A DNA stretch of 64,000 bases from NCBI RefSeq assembly GCF_022965755.1, contig NZ_CP095187.1:3819001-3883000 (forward strand), in the 5' to 3' direction. Origin of the DNA: Pseudoxanthomonas sp. F37. Its GTDB lineage: Bacteria; Pseudomonadota; Gammaproteobacteria; Xanthomonadales; Xanthomonadaceae. Position 1 is the stretch's first letter, and each line of letters starts with the position of its first letter. The position numbers and the translations under genes were made by a program. The notes under the pieces are model-generated. The model made no database searches. It was not told where the DNA came from and worked only from the letters and a program-made list of their open reading frames with translations. Below, piece by piece: positions 7,874 through 16,695 of the stretch.

Positions 7874-9097
7874 ATGCGTGCGCGCCTGTCGGCCGATGTT
7901 CGCCAGTACGCGCTGATCACCGGCAACTACTGGGCCTTCACCCTGACCGATGGCGCGCTGCGCATGCTGGTGGTGCTGCACTTCCACCAGCTGGGTTACA
8001 GCCCGCTGCAGATCGCCATGCTGTTCCTGTTCTACGAAGTCTTCGGTGTGGTCACCAACCTGGTGGGAGGGTGGCTGGGCGCCAGGATCGGACTCAACCG
8101 GACCATGAACATCGGGCTGGCGATGCAGGTGGTGGCATTGTCGATGCTGCTGGTGCCCGCGGCCTGGTTGACGGTCCCTTGGGTCATGGGAGCGCAGGCG
8201 CTGTCCGGCATCGCCAAGGACCTCAACAAGATGAGCGCCAAGAGCAGCATCAAGCTGCTGGTGCCCGACAGCCAGCAGGGCACCCTGTACCGCTGGGTGG
8301 CGGCGCTCACGGGCTCGAAGAACGCGCTGAAGGGCGTGGGGTTCTTCCTGGGCGGGGCGCTGCTGACCACGGTCGGTTTTCCGGCCGCCGTGGCGGCGAT
8401 GGCGGCTGTCCTGTTGCTGGTATGGCTGTCGAGCATGGTCCTGCTCACGCGCGACCTGGGCAAAGCGAAGGCCAAGCCGAAGTTCCGGGACATCTTCTCC
8501 AAGAGTCGCGCCATCAACCTGCTGTCGGCCGCGCGCATGTTCCTGTTCGGCGCGCGCGACGTGTGGTTCGTCGTCGCATTGCCGGTATTCCTGGCTTCCA
8601 CGCTGGGCTGGGATTTCTGGCAGGTGGGCGGATTCCTCGCGGCGTGGATCATCGGCTACGGCCTGGTGCAGTCGTTCGCGCCGTCCATCACCGGGCACCG
8701 GGCGCGCAGGATTCCGGACGGCCGATCCGCCACCGGCTGGGCGGTGGTTCTGGCCACCGTCCCGGCGGCCATGGCGGCGCTGCTCGTGCAGGGCGTCCAG
8801 CCCGCCGGCGTGCTGGTGGTGGGGCTGGGCGTTTTCGGCGTGCTGTTCGCGCTCAATTCCGCCCTGCACAGCTACCTGATCGTCAGCTACGCCGACGAGG
8901 ACGGCGTGTCGCTGGATGTCGGCTTCTACTACATGGCCAACGCCCTGGGCCGGTTGCTGGGCACCGTGCTGTCGGGGTGGGTCTTCCAGCGCTGGGGACT
9001 GCAGGCCTGCTTGCTGATTTCCGCCGTGCTGATCATCCTTGCAGCCCTGGTCTCCCTGGCATTGCCCCGCACTGCATCCGATACCTCAGTCGGGTAA
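7874..9097 (+). CDS. arsJ: ArsJ, MFS-type exporter of 1-arseno-3-phosphoglycerate
   Basis: A 407-residue major-facilitator-type inner-membrane protein with about 10-12 hydrophobic segments. ArsJ hallmarks include the early ITGNYWAFTLTDGALRML and the cytoplasmic loop GIAKDLNKMSAKSSIKLLVP followed by LYRWVAALTGSKNALKG. ArsJ removes the arsenate ester of 3-phosphoglycerate made by the GAPDH encoded just upstream. Outside the cell the ester falls apart to arsenate. The family is almost always next to a gapdh gene, as here, and the four-base spacing supports joint translation. Confidence 0.95.
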   Translation: MRARLSADVRQYALITGNYWAFTLTDGALRMLVVLHFHQLGYSPLQIAMLFLFYEVFGVVTNLVGGWLGARIGLNRTMNIGLAMQVVALSMLLVPAAWLTVPWVMGAQALSGIAKDLNKMSAKSSIKLLVPDSQQGTLYRWVAALTGSKNALKGVGFFLGGALLTTVGFPAAVAAMAAVLLLVWLSSMVLLTRDLGKAKAKPKFRDIFSKSRAINLLSAARMFLFGARDVWFVVALPVFLASTLGWDFWQVGGFLAAWIIGYGLVQSFAPSITGHRARRIPDGRSATGWAVVLATVPAAMAALLVQGVQPAGVLVVGLGVFGVLFALNSALHSYLIVSYADEDGVSLDVGFYYMANALGRLLGTVLSGWVFQRWGLQACLLISAVLIILAALVSLALPRTASDTSVG

Positions 9098-9166
9098 GGC
9101 AGGGCATGCGATGGCACCGGGTTGCCGCCTCTTCGCCCTCTCCGCCAGACACGGATCCACGCCTGC

Positions 9167-9613
9167 ATGAACGCCATCCACCGCGCCCGCGCGGAAGACC
9201 TGCCCGCCATCACCGCGCTGCTTGCCGGCGCGGCCCTGCCCACGACGGATATTGGAGCCTCGCGGATCGACTTCTGGGTGGACGAAGCGGCAGACGGCAT
9301 CATTGCGGCGATCGGTCTGGAACGGCATGGCGACGCTGGCCTGCTGCGCTCACTGGTGGTCGCTCCCGCGCACCGCGGCAGCGGACGTGCGCAGCGGCTG
9401 GTCGAGGTGGTGGAAGCCGCGGCACGCAGTCATGGGCTGCGTGAGCTGGTGCTGCTGACGCAGACTGCCGAAGCGTTCTTCGCCAAGGCCGGTTATGCCG
9501 TGATCCCACGCGGCGAAGCACCGCCCGCCCTGCAGGAATGTGCCGAGTTCCGCGCACTGTGTCCGGCGTCGGCGACCTGCATGCACAAGCCCCTGGACGG
9601 CGCGACGGCGTAG
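9167..9613 (+). CDS. arsN2: GNAT acetyltransferase of the ArsN2 type
   Basis: A 148-residue GNAT-fold N-acetyltransferase. The acetyl-CoA pyrophosphate loop is VVAPAHRGSGRAQRL in the middle, after the LLRSLVV strand. AEAFFAKAGYAVIPR near the end is the usual GNAT strand 6 region, and the PPALQECAEFRALCPASATCM tail has the Cys-rich look of ArsN2 proteins found in arsenic operons. ArsN1 acetylates phosphinothricin and the arsenic analogue AST. The substrate of ArsN2 is not settled. I chose the ATG at 9167 over the one at 9122 because it begins directly at the GNAT fold. It ends the operon. Confidence 0.85.
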   Translation: MNAIHRARAEDLPAITALLAGAALPTTDIGASRIDFWVDEAADGIIAAIGLERHGDAGLLRSLVVAPAHRGSGRAQRLVEVVEAAARSHGLRELVLLTQTAEAFFAKAGYAVIPRGEAPPALQECAEFRALCPASATCMHKPLDGATA

Positions 9614-9722
9614 GGCCGCCCGGCGCCGTTCGTCCGAAACGCGCCCTGCCAGCCGCCTCCGGTGTCCGAGCACGTCCTGCGGCCCACGTTGGCTCTCGGG
9701 TGTAGTCCATCGGAAGGTCGCC

Positions 9723-11393
9723 ATGATCCATCGATTCCTGTGCCTGGCCCTGCTCGCCTGCGCGCTGTCGGGCTGCGAGCGCCGCGCGGACAACGCGACG
9801 CTGGCCGCCCCCTCGCCGGACGCCGCAGTCCCGCCGCTGTTCGACGGCTTCGGCGACCTGCATCGCGATGTGGGCACCCGCGTGCCGGAGGCGCAGCGCT
9901 ATTTCGACCAGGGCCTGCGCATGGCCTACGGCTTCAACCACGAAGCGGCCGGACGCGCGTTTGCCGAAGCCGCACGCCTGGATCCGCAGTGCGCGATGTG
10001 CGTCTGGGGCCAGGCGCTGGTGCTGGGGCCCAACATCAACCTGCCGATGGACCCCTCCCTGGCCAAGGACGCCACGGCGCTGGCCTCGCGCGCCGCCGCA
10101 CTGGCGGCATCGGCGCGTCACGCCGACCGCGCCCTGATCCAGGCGCTGCAGGCGCGCTACGTCGATCCGGCGCCTGATGACCGCTCGGCGCTCGACCGCG
10201 CCTATGCCGACGCGCTGGCGCGGGTGGTGGAACAGTTTCCCGAAGACGACGACGCGGCCACCCTCTACGCAGAGGCCTTGATGGACCTGTCGCCCTGGGC
10301 GTACTGGGCGGCGGACGGTACGCCGGCCGAGCACACGCCACGCCTGGTGGGCGAACTGGAACGCGTGCTGGCGCGCAATCCGCGCCACATCGGTGCGATG
10401 CACTACTACATCCATGCCACCGAGGCCTCGCCCACGCCCGAGCGCGCCCTGCCCTATGCCGACGCACTGGCCGCGCTGGCCCCGGGATCCGGCCACCTGG
10501 TACACATGCCCGCGCACACCTACATCCGCGTTGGCCGCTACCACGACGCGACCCTGACCAACTTCGCCGCGACCACTGCCGACAAGGATTTCCTGGCGGT
10601 GTGCCGCGGCAGCAACGGGGTGTATCCGTTGGGCTACGTGCCGCACAACTGGCATTTTGCCACCATGACCACCGGCCTGACCGGCTCGCGCACGCTGGCG
10701 CTGCAGGCGGCGGGACAGACGGCGCAGCGCGCGGACCGCGCCGCGATGGGCGAAGCGCCGATGCAGTTCATGCAGCAGTTCGTGGTGGCGCCCTGGTTCA
10801 CGCAGGTGCGTTTCGGCGACTGGGACGCGATCCTGGCGGACGCCTCGCCGCCACCGGCGCTGCCCTATCCGACCGCGATCCGCCACTTCGCGCGCGGCCT
10901 GGCCCACGCACGCAAGGGCGCGCTGGACCAGGCCTCGCGCGAGGCGCAAGCCCTGCACGCGATCGCGCTGGATCCGGCCATGGCGCAAGTGAGCTTCTTC
11001 GACATCAACAACGCCGCAGCCGTACTGCGCGTGGCCGACGCCCTGCTGCGCGGCGAGTTGTTGCGCGCGCAGGGCAGGCAGGACGCCGCCATCGCCGCGC
11101 TGCGCGAAGCGGCCACCGCCGAGGATGCGCTGGCCTACAACGAACCCGCCGACTGGCCGTTGCCGGTCCGGCCCTACCTGGGGGCCGCGCTGCTGGAGGC
11201 AGGTGACGCGGGCGCGGCGGCGGAGGTATTCGCCCAGGACCTGAAGACCTATCCGCACAACGGATGGTCGCTGTTCGGCCTGGCGCAGGCGCAGCAGAAG
11301 TTCGGGCAGGCCGATGCCGCACGCGAGACGACGCGCCGCCAGGCCGTCGCCTGGCAATGGGCGGATGCGCCGCTGACCGCGGCGCGCTACTGA
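9723..11393 (+). CDS. tetratricopeptide-repeat lipoprotein
   Basis: A 556-residue envelope lipoprotein: basic start, hydrophobic core and lipobox LSGC with Cys18. The mature part is alpha-helical with degenerate TPR-like pairs, for example EAQRYFDQGLRMAYGFNHEA followed by AARLDP and the later DALAALAPGSGHLVHMPAHTY and PHNGWSLFGLAQAQQK. It matches a widespread uncharacterised TPR family of Xanthomonadaceae and Bacteroidetes, and no enzymatic motif is seen. A good Shine-Dalgarno GGAAGG at 9712-9717 and a TGTAGT at 9701-9706 as possible -10 support this start. It is probably a separate transcription unit from the arsenic genes, 109 bp upstream. Confidence 0.82.
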   Translation: MIHRFLCLALLACALSGCERRADNATLAAPSPDAAVPPLFDGFGDLHRDVGTRVPEAQRYFDQGLRMAYGFNHEAAGRAFAEAARLDPQCAMCVWGQALVLGPNINLPMDPSLAKDATALASRAAALAASARHADRALIQALQARYVDPAPDDRSALDRAYADALARVVEQFPEDDDAATLYAEALMDLSPWAYWAADGTPAEHTPRLVGELERVLARNPRHIGAMHYYIHATEASPTPERALPYADALAALAPGSGHLVHMPAHTYIRVGRYHDATLTNFAATTADKDFLAVCRGSNGVYPLGYVPHNWHFATMTTGLTGSRTLALQAAGQTAQRADRAAMGEAPMQFMQQFVVAPWFTQVRFGDWDAILADASPPPALPYPTAIRHFARGLAHARKGALDQASREAQALHAIALDPAMAQVSFFDINNAAAVLRVADALLRGELLRAQGRQDAAIAALREAATAEDALAYNEPADWPLPVRPYLGAALLEAGDAGAAAEVFAQDLKTYPHNGWSLFGLAQAQQKFGQADAARETTRRQAVAWQWADAPLTAARY

Positions 11394-11432
11394 GCCGTGA
11401 TGGCTGCCGCGTGGCGCTCCGGCGCCGCGCGA

Positions 11433-12776
11433 TCACTTCACCCGCTGGCCGTGCTTGATCACGATGTCGACCCGCTGCAGCAGCGCCACCTGCTTCAGCA
11501 CGTCGCCTTTCACCGCGATGATGTCGGCGTACTTGCCTTCGGTGACGGTGCCATAGTCCTTGTCGGCCTTCATCGCCACGGCGGGCCAGTAGGTGGCCGC
11601 GCGGATGGCATCGATCGCCGGCACACCGAGCTTGTTCACCCACACGTCCAGCTCGTTCCAAGTGCTGCCGCTGTGGAACTTCATCGGGATGCCGGAATCG
11701 GTGCCGATCAGCAGCAGGGCGCCGCTCTCGCGCAGTTGCTGGAACTTGCGCTGCAGGGTGGGCCAGCGCTGCGGGGTCTGCTGGAAGTAGCCGATGCGCT
11801 CGGGATGCTCCAGCGACTGCTTGATGTCGTCGATGATCGCCGGCGTCAGGCCCACGTGCCAGTCGCTGCCGTCAATGAACTCGTGGTTCTTCACCGTGTA
11901 CGGGAAGTTGTAGAGCCCCTCGATGGTCGGCGTCCAGAACAGCGGGCCCGAGGCCATGTTGCCGGTGCGCTCGCGCAGGGCCGCGATCACGTCCGGCGGG
12001 TATTCGGGCGATGCCGCCAGGCCGGTGTGCTCGAAGCAGTCCACGCCGGCCTTCAGGCCGCGGCGGATCTCTTCCGGCCGGTGCGCGTGCGCGACCACCG
12101 GCAGCCCGTGCCGGTGGGCCTCGTCGACGATGGCGGCCAGCTCGGCATCGCTCATGCCGTCCTGGTCGATCAGCTTCACCACGTCCACGCCGGCCTGGGC
12201 GATGCGCCGGATCTTGGCGCGCGCATCGGCGGGCGAGTCGACGCCCCAGCGGAACTGCTCGGTGCCGGGGTACGGCTTCTTCTGGATGAAGGGACCCGAC
12301 ACGAACAGCGTGGGCCCGGGAATGCGCCCGCTGTTGATCGCATCGCGCACGGCGATGCTGTCCTCCAGCGGGCCGCCCAGGTCGCGCGCGCCGGTCACGC
12401 CGGCCAGCAGCAGCTGCCTGGCCGAGGCCGGCATGATCACGTCGCGGAACTGCGCGGGATAGGTCCTGTCCCAGTGCTCGTAGTCGGCATGCCCGTTGAT
12501 CATCAGGTGCACGTGCATGTCCCACAGGCCCGGCATCACGGTCATGCCTTCGGTCGAGATGACGGTCGCGTCCGCCGGCACGGGCAGCGTCTTCACCGTG
12601 CCTACCGCGACGATGCGCTGGCCTTCGATCAGGACGACGCTGTCGCGGATCGGATCGCTCAGGGTGCCATCGACCAGGGTGCCGCCCACCATCGCCGCGC
12701 GCTGCGCCTGCGCGAGCGGCGCGAACGCCAGCCAGACCGCCATCCCGCACGCACTCAACCAGTTCGCCGTCCGCAT
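11433..12776 (-). CDS. secreted metal-dependent amidohydrolase (prolidase-like)
   Basis: A 447-residue periplasmic amidohydrolase. A signal peptide (MRTANWLSACGMAVWLAF, cut after AQA) is followed by a small beta-sandwich and a TIM barrel. Metal ligands expected of the superfamily are visible: HVH in PGLWDMHVHLM, Lys in VVKLIDQDG, His in VVAHAH and FEHTG, and Asp in LIGTDSGIPM. The strand order and HPERIGYFQ region place it with imidazolonepropionase-like and Xaa-Pro/Xaa-Arg dipeptidase amidohydrolases, so a dipeptide or amide substrate is likely but unproven. The frame stays open 96 bases upstream, but only this start gives a signal peptide. Confidence 0.85.
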   Translation of the reverse strand: MRTANWLSACGMAVWLAFAPLAQAQRAAMVGGTLVDGTLSDPIRDSVVLIEGQRIVAVGTVKTLPVPADATVISTEGMTVMPGLWDMHVHLMINGHADYEHWDRTYPAQFRDVIMPASARQLLLAGVTGARDLGGPLEDSIAVRDAINSGRIPGPTLFVSGPFIQKKPYPGTEQFRWGVDSPADARAKIRRIAQAGVDVVKLIDQDGMSDAELAAIVDEAHRHGLPVVAHAHRPEEIRRGLKAGVDCFEHTGLAASPEYPPDVIAALRERTGNMASGPLFWTPTIEGLYNFPYTVKNHEFIDGSDWHVGLTPAIIDDIKQSLEHPERIGYFQQTPQRWPTLQRKFQQLRESGALLLIGTDSGIPMKFHSGSTWNELDVWVNKLGVPAIDAIRAATYWPAVAMKADKDYGTVTEGKYADIIAVKGDVLKQVALLQRVDIVIKHGQRVK

Positions 12777-12819
12777 CGACCTTCCCCCGGTGGAAAGGCC
12801 CAGCCTAACCGGAGTGCGG

Positions 12820-14184
12820 TCAGTACGCGAATTCGCGGAAGACGCGGTCGATATCGCCCTGCCACGGGCCATTGAACAGGGCCAGCTTGCGCTCGGCCGG
12901 CGTCTGGTTCGCCTCGACGATCTCCACCAGCGCGTCGAGGAAGCCGGCTTCGTCCACGCCCTTGCTGTTGAGGCGTGCGCGGCGCTGCAGCCCGCCGATG
13001 GCGATCTTCACCGCCTCGCGGGCGAGGTCGCGCACGGTGCCGCCGCGGAACGGCAGCTTCAGCGCGTGCTTCGGCACGCCGTCGCGCAGTGCGTGGCGCT
13101 CGATCAGCGAGAAATCCTTGACCAGGTCCCAGGCCGCGTCGAGCGCTGCATCGTCGTACAGCAGGCCCACCCAGAACGCGGGCAGGGCGCAGATGCGGTT
13201 CCAGGGGCCGCTGTCGGCGCCGCGCATTTCCAGGAACTTCTTCATCCGCACTTCGGGGAAGGCGGTGGTCATGTGGTCGGACCAGTCGCGCAGCGTGGGC
13301 AGCGCCCCCGGCAGCACGTCCAGCTCGCCACGCAGGAACTTGCGGAACGACTTGCCGCTGGCATCGTGGTAGATGCCGTCGCGATAGGAGAAGTACATCG
13401 GCACGTCGAGCAGATAGTCGACGTAGCGCTCGTAACCGAAGCCGTCCTCGAACACGAAGTCCAGCATGCCGGTACGGTCGCCGTCGGTATCGGTCCAGAT
13501 GTGCGAGCGGTAGCTCTGGTAGCCGTTCGGCCTGCCCTCGGTGAACGGCGAGTCGGCGAACAGCGCCGTCGCCACCGGCTGCAGGGCCAGCGACACGCGG
13601 AACTTCTTCACCATGTCCGCTTCGCTGGCGTAGTCCAGGTTGACCTGCACGGTGCAGGTGCGCGTCATCATGTCCAGGCCCAGTTGGCCGACCTTGGGCA
13701 TGTACGCCTTCATGATCTGGTAGCGGCCCTTGGGCATCCACGGCATCTCGTCGCGGCGCCACTTGGGCTGGAAGCCCATGCCGAGGAAGCCGAGCTGCAG
13801 CTCGTCGGCCACCTGCTTCACCTCGCGCAGGTGCGTGCCCACTTCCACGCAGGTTTCGTGCAGCGTCTCCAGCGCGGCGCCCGACAGTTCCAGCTGGCCG
13901 GCCGGCTCCAGGGTGACCGAGGCGCCGTCCTTGGACAGGGCGATCACGCGGCCCTTCTCTTCGATGGCGTCCCAGCCGAAGCGGGTCAAGCCCTTCAGCA
14001 GCGCCTCGATGCCGCGGTCGCCGTCGAAGGTCGGCGGGCGCAGATCGTCCAGGCGGAAACCGAACTTCTCGTGCTCGGTGCCGATGCGCCAGTCGGCGCG
14101 CGGCTTCTCACCGGCCGCGATGTAGTCCACCAGCTGGGCGCGGTCGGTGATGGGCGTGTCGGCGACGTGGCTGGGACTGGACAA
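12820..14184 (-). CDS. gshA: glutamate-cysteine ligase (GCS2/plant-type)
   Basis: A 454-residue cytosolic enzyme for the first step of glutathione synthesis, joining glutamate and cysteine with ATP. It is the alphaproteobacterial/plant type: WRIGTEHEKFGFRLDDLRPP near the N-terminus, LEPAGQLELSG, MTRTCTVQVNLDY and KKFLEMRGAD. The start is a choice. TTG at 14184 gives the usual N-terminus LSSPSHVADTPI and the family length. ATG at 14232 would add 16 residues, and a TATAGT -10 at 14250-14245 would make that message almost leaderless. No clear Shine-Dalgarno favours either. Glutathione also supports arsenic handling, though the gene is not part of that operon. Confidence 0.9.
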   Translation of the reverse strand: MSSPSHVADTPITDRAQLVDYIAAGEKPRADWRIGTEHEKFGFRLDDLRPPTFDGDRGIEALLKGLTRFGWDAIEEKGRVIALSKDGASVTLEPAGQLELSGAALETLHETCVEVGTHLREVKQVADELQLGFLGMGFQPKWRRDEMPWMPKGRYQIMKAYMPKVGQLGLDMMTRTCTVQVNLDYASEADMVKKFRVSLALQPVATALFADSPFTEGRPNGYQSYRSHIWTDTDGDRTGMLDFVFEDGFGYERYVDYLLDVPMYFSYRDGIYHDASGKSFRKFLRGELDVLPGALPTLRDWSDHMTTAFPEVRMKKFLEMRGADSGPWNRICALPAFWVGLLYDDAALDAAWDLVKDFSLIERHALRDGVPKHALKLPFRGGTVRDLAREAVKIAIGGLQRRARLNSKGVDEAGFLDALVEIVEANQTPAERKLALFNGPWQGDIDRVFREFAY

Positions 14185-14359
14185 GGGCAAGGCTCGCAAA
14201 GGCGGACGCGACACTGGGCGCGCGGGCCCCATCGCAAGGCCGGCACTATAACGTGACCGCCCGCACGCGATCATTGCCGCGGAAACGCCGCAGCATCCCA
14301 TCCATGGAGAGGATGGCGCCCGGTCGACGCACGAGGGCGGACCGGCGTACGCTGTCGGC

Positions 14360-15076
14360 ATGCCACGCCATCCACGTACTCCGGCCACGCGTCATCGCGA
14401 ACTGCACCGCACCGACCGCGTCGGCTGGCTGCGCGCTTCCGTGCTGGGCGCCAACGACGGCATCGTCTCGGTGGCCGGCCTGGTGGTGGGCGTGGCCGCC
14501 AGCGGGGCGACGCCTTCCACCATCCTGCTGACCGGCGTCGCCGGCCTGGTCGCCGGCGCCATGTCGATGGCGGCCGGCGAATATGTCTCGGTGCAGTCGC
14601 AGGCCGACGCCGAAGCCGCCGCCCTCGCTCTGGAGAAGAGCGAGCTGCGCGACATGCCCGATGGCGAACTGGCCGAGCTCACCCAGATCTACGTCGGCCG
14701 TGGACTGGAGCCGGCGCTGGCGCGCCAGGTGGCCGAGCAACTCACCGCGCACGACGCCCTGACCGCGCACATGCGGGACGAGCTGGGCATCACCGAGGAA
14801 CTGCGCGCGCGTCCGGTGCAGGCGGCGCTGGCGTCCGCCGCCGCCTTTACCGTCGGCGCGCTGCTGCCGATCGCCACCACCGTGCTGGCACCGGCGGGCA
14901 AGGTGGCCATGGTCACCACCGCCGCCACCCTCGTCGGCCTGCTGCTGTCCGGCGGCCTGGCGGCGCGCGTAGGCGGCGCGCCGGTGCTGCGCGGCGCGTG
15001 GCGGGTCGGGTTCTGGGGGGCGATGGCCATGGGCGCGGCCGCGCTGGTGGGCCGCCTGTTCCACGTCTCGATCTAG
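14360..15076 (+). CDS. VIT1/CCC1-family membrane transporter
   Basis: A 238-residue inner-membrane protein of the VIT1/CCC1 (Nodulin-21-like) iron or manganese transporter family. The first helix carries the signature RASVLGANDGIVSVAGLVVGV, and helix 2 is followed by MSMAAGEYVSVQSQADAE, a conserved metal-binding turn. A hydrophilic stretch (residues about 80-150, rich in Glu and Asp) corresponds to the cytoplasmic metal-binding domain. Three more hydrophobic segments follow. The direction of transport and metal are inferred from family members. It is divergent from gshA and ends three bases before engB, convergently. Confidence 0.88.
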   Translation: MPRHPRTPATRHRELHRTDRVGWLRASVLGANDGIVSVAGLVVGVAASGATPSTILLTGVAGLVAGAMSMAAGEYVSVQSQADAEAAALALEKSELRDMPDGELAELTQIYVGRGLEPALARQVAEQLTAHDALTAHMRDELGITEELRARPVQAALASAAAFTVGALLPIATTVLAPAGKVAMVTTAATLVGLLLSGGLAARVGGAPVLRGAWRVGFWGAMAMGAAALVGRLFHVSI

Positions 15077-15079
15077 CGG

Positions 15080-15679
15080 CTACAGTCCCAGCCAGCCGGC
15101 CACCACGGCCCGGGCCTCTTCCACGCCCTGCTTGGACTCGGCCGAGAACGTCTGCACGCCGACGGTGTCGCCGAAAGAGGAGAACAGTTCCTTCTTCACC
15201 GCCTGCAATGCCTGCCCCTGCTGGCCGCGCCCCAGCTTGTCGGCCTTGGTCAGCAAGGCGTGCGCCGGCAGGCCGCGCTGCACGGCATAGCCCAGCATCT
15301 GGCGGTCGTAGTCCTTCAGCGGATGGCGGATGTCCATCACCACCACCAGGCCCCGGAGTGCCTCGCGGGTGCGGAAATACTGGTCGATGAAGGCCTGCCA
15401 GTGGGCCTGCAGCTCCTGCGGCACCTTGGCGTAGCCGTAGCCGGGCAGGTCCACCAGGTAGCGGTCGGGCTGCACCTGGAAGAACACCAGCTGCTGGGTG
15501 CGGCCGGGCGTCTTGGACACCCGGGCCAGGCCATTGCGGTGGGTCAGCGCATTGAGGGCGCTGGACTTGCCGGCATTGGACCGGCCGGCGAAAGCCACCT
15601 CCATGCCGCCATCGGCCGGCAACTGCCGGGTGGTGTGCGCCGAGAGCAGGTACTGGGCGGGATTGAGCGGGTTCGACAT
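15080..15679 (-). CDS. engB: ribosome biogenesis GTPase EngB (YsxC/YihA)
   Basis: A 199-residue essential GTPase that helps assemble the large ribosomal subunit. G1 is AGRSNAGKSS (residues 31-40), G2 is the TPGRTQ threonine region, G3 is DLPGYGYAKVP and G4 is TKAD. FSAES is close to the G5 position. The length is typical. Next to it on the opposite strand lies cytochrome c4, an arrangement common in gammaproteobacteria. Confidence 0.96.
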   Translation of the reverse strand: MSNPLNPAQYLLSAHTTRQLPADGGMEVAFAGRSNAGKSSALNALTHRNGLARVSKTPGRTQQLVFFQVQPDRYLVDLPGYGYAKVPQELQAHWQAFIDQYFRTREALRGLVVVMDIRHPLKDYDRQMLGYAVQRGLPAHALLTKADKLGRGQQGQALQAVKKELFSSFGDTVGVQTFSAESKQGVEEARAVVAGWLGL

Positions 15680-15719
15680 GCCGCTAGGATCGCACGGGCG
15701 GGCCGGATGCGCGGCTGAA

Positions 15720-15749
15720 TTGACCGCAACGGCCGGCCGCGACGATAAT
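15720..15749 (+). promoter_or_regulatory. sigma-70-like promoter of the cytochrome c4 gene
   Basis: TTGACC at 15720-15725 and GATAAT at 15744-15749 are separated by 18 bp. Transcription would start near 15756, about 50 bases before the ATG at 15808. A GGAG Shine-Dalgarno lies just before the start codon. No other reasonable hexamer pair is visible in the engB-cytochrome gap. Confidence 0.6.
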
Positions 15750-15807
15750 TCGCGGGTTTCGCGGTGGCCTCGGGCGCCGCATCAGTCAAGGGTTTCGGAG
15801 CTTTAGC

Positions 15808-16590
15808 ATGCGCCACGCTCGCGTTATGGGACTTGCCGGACTGGCCGTGTTGGCCGTGGGCGCAGTCGCTTTTGCACAGACCACCGTGGTCCCGGTGCCG
15901 GACAATGCGCCGGTCGAGACCGCGCCGCTCGACATCAACCTGGCCAAGACCACCTGGGGCGACGCCAAGGCCGGACAGACCAAAGCGGCCGCCTGCGCGG
16001 CCTGCCACGGCGCCGACGGCAACCCCAGCGACCCGCAGTACCCGCGCCTGGCCGGCCAGAGCGAGCGCTACATCGCCCAGCAGTTGGCGCTGTTCGCCTC
16101 CGGCGAGCGCAACACCGGCATGGCCGCGGTGATGGCGCCGTTCGCCCAGACCCTCAACGCGCAGGACATGCGCGACGTGGGCGCGTACTTCGCCACCCAG
16201 AAGTCCGGTGCCGGCCTGGCCGACGACAGCCTGGTGGCGGACGGTCCGTACCAGGGCATGAAGTTCTATGAAGTCGGCCAGCAGCTGTACCGCAACGGCG
16301 ACGCCAAGCGCGGCGTGCCGGCCTGCATGGCCTGCCACGGCCCGACCGGTGCCGGCAACCCGGGCCCGGCCTACCCGCACATCGGCGGCCAGATGCAGGA
16401 CTACACGGTCCGTCGCCTGACCGAATACAAGGCCGGCACCACCACGCTGAAGGACCCGGCCCACTTCAACATCATGGCCCAGGTGGCGGGTCCGCTGACC
16501 GAGCAGGAAATCCAGGCGCTCGCCAGCTACCTGCAGGGCCTGCACGCGCGCGCCGACGACCTGGCCGCGGCGAAGGCCGGCGGCAAGTAA
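15808..16590 (+). CDS. dihaem cytochrome c4
   Basis: A 260-residue periplasmic dihaem cytochrome c4 that passes electrons from the bc1 complex to terminal oxidases. After a signal peptide (cut near AFA-QTTV at residue 23) come two homologous class I cytochrome c domains. Haem sites are CAACH (Cys63, Cys66, His67) and CMACH (Cys173, Cys176, His177). Axial methionines are expected in GMAAVMAPFAQTL and the matching NIMAQVAGPLT segment. The N-terminal 30 residues after the signal are longer than in Pseudomonas c4. It stands upstream of two DsbA genes. Confidence 0.93.
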   Translation: MRHARVMGLAGLAVLAVGAVAFAQTTVVPVPDNAPVETAPLDINLAKTTWGDAKAGQTKAAACAACHGADGNPSDPQYPRLAGQSERYIAQQLALFASGERNTGMAAVMAPFAQTLNAQDMRDVGAYFATQKSGAGLADDSLVADGPYQGMKFYEVGQQLYRNGDAKRGVPACMACHGPTGAGNPGPAYPHIGGQMQDYTVRRLTEYKAGTTTLKDPAHFNIMAQVAGPLTEQEIQALASYLQGLHARADDLAAAKAGGK

Positions 16591-16598
16591 CCCCGCGA

Positions 16599-16626
16599 AC
16601 TTCCGCCGCCCCGTGCGGTCGGAAGT
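16599..16626 (+). other. hairpin after the cytochrome c4 stop codon, no T-run
   Basis: ACTTCCG (16599-16605) pairs with CGGAAGT (16620-16626), and an inner CCGC (16606-16609) pairs with GCGG (16615-16618), giving about 11 base pairs. There is no T-tract, so it is more likely an mRNA-stabilising 3' structure than a terminator by itself. A true terminator follows. Confidence 0.4.
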
Positions 16627-16644
16627 GCAAGCTCCTGTTCATTG

Positions 16645-16676
16645 CGCCGGCCCCACCATGGCCGGCGTTTCTTTTT
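16645..16676 (+). terminator. rho-independent terminator after cytochrome c4
   Basis: An 8-bp GC stem, CGCCGGCC at 16645-16652 with GGCCGGCG at 16660-16667, a seven-base loop, and a T-rich tail TTTCTTTTT from 16668. It separates the cytochrome c4 transcript from the dsbA genes and lies only 20 bp before the first dsbA start. Confidence 0.75.
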
Positions 16677-16695
16677 CCTGCGATGGAGAATGCCC

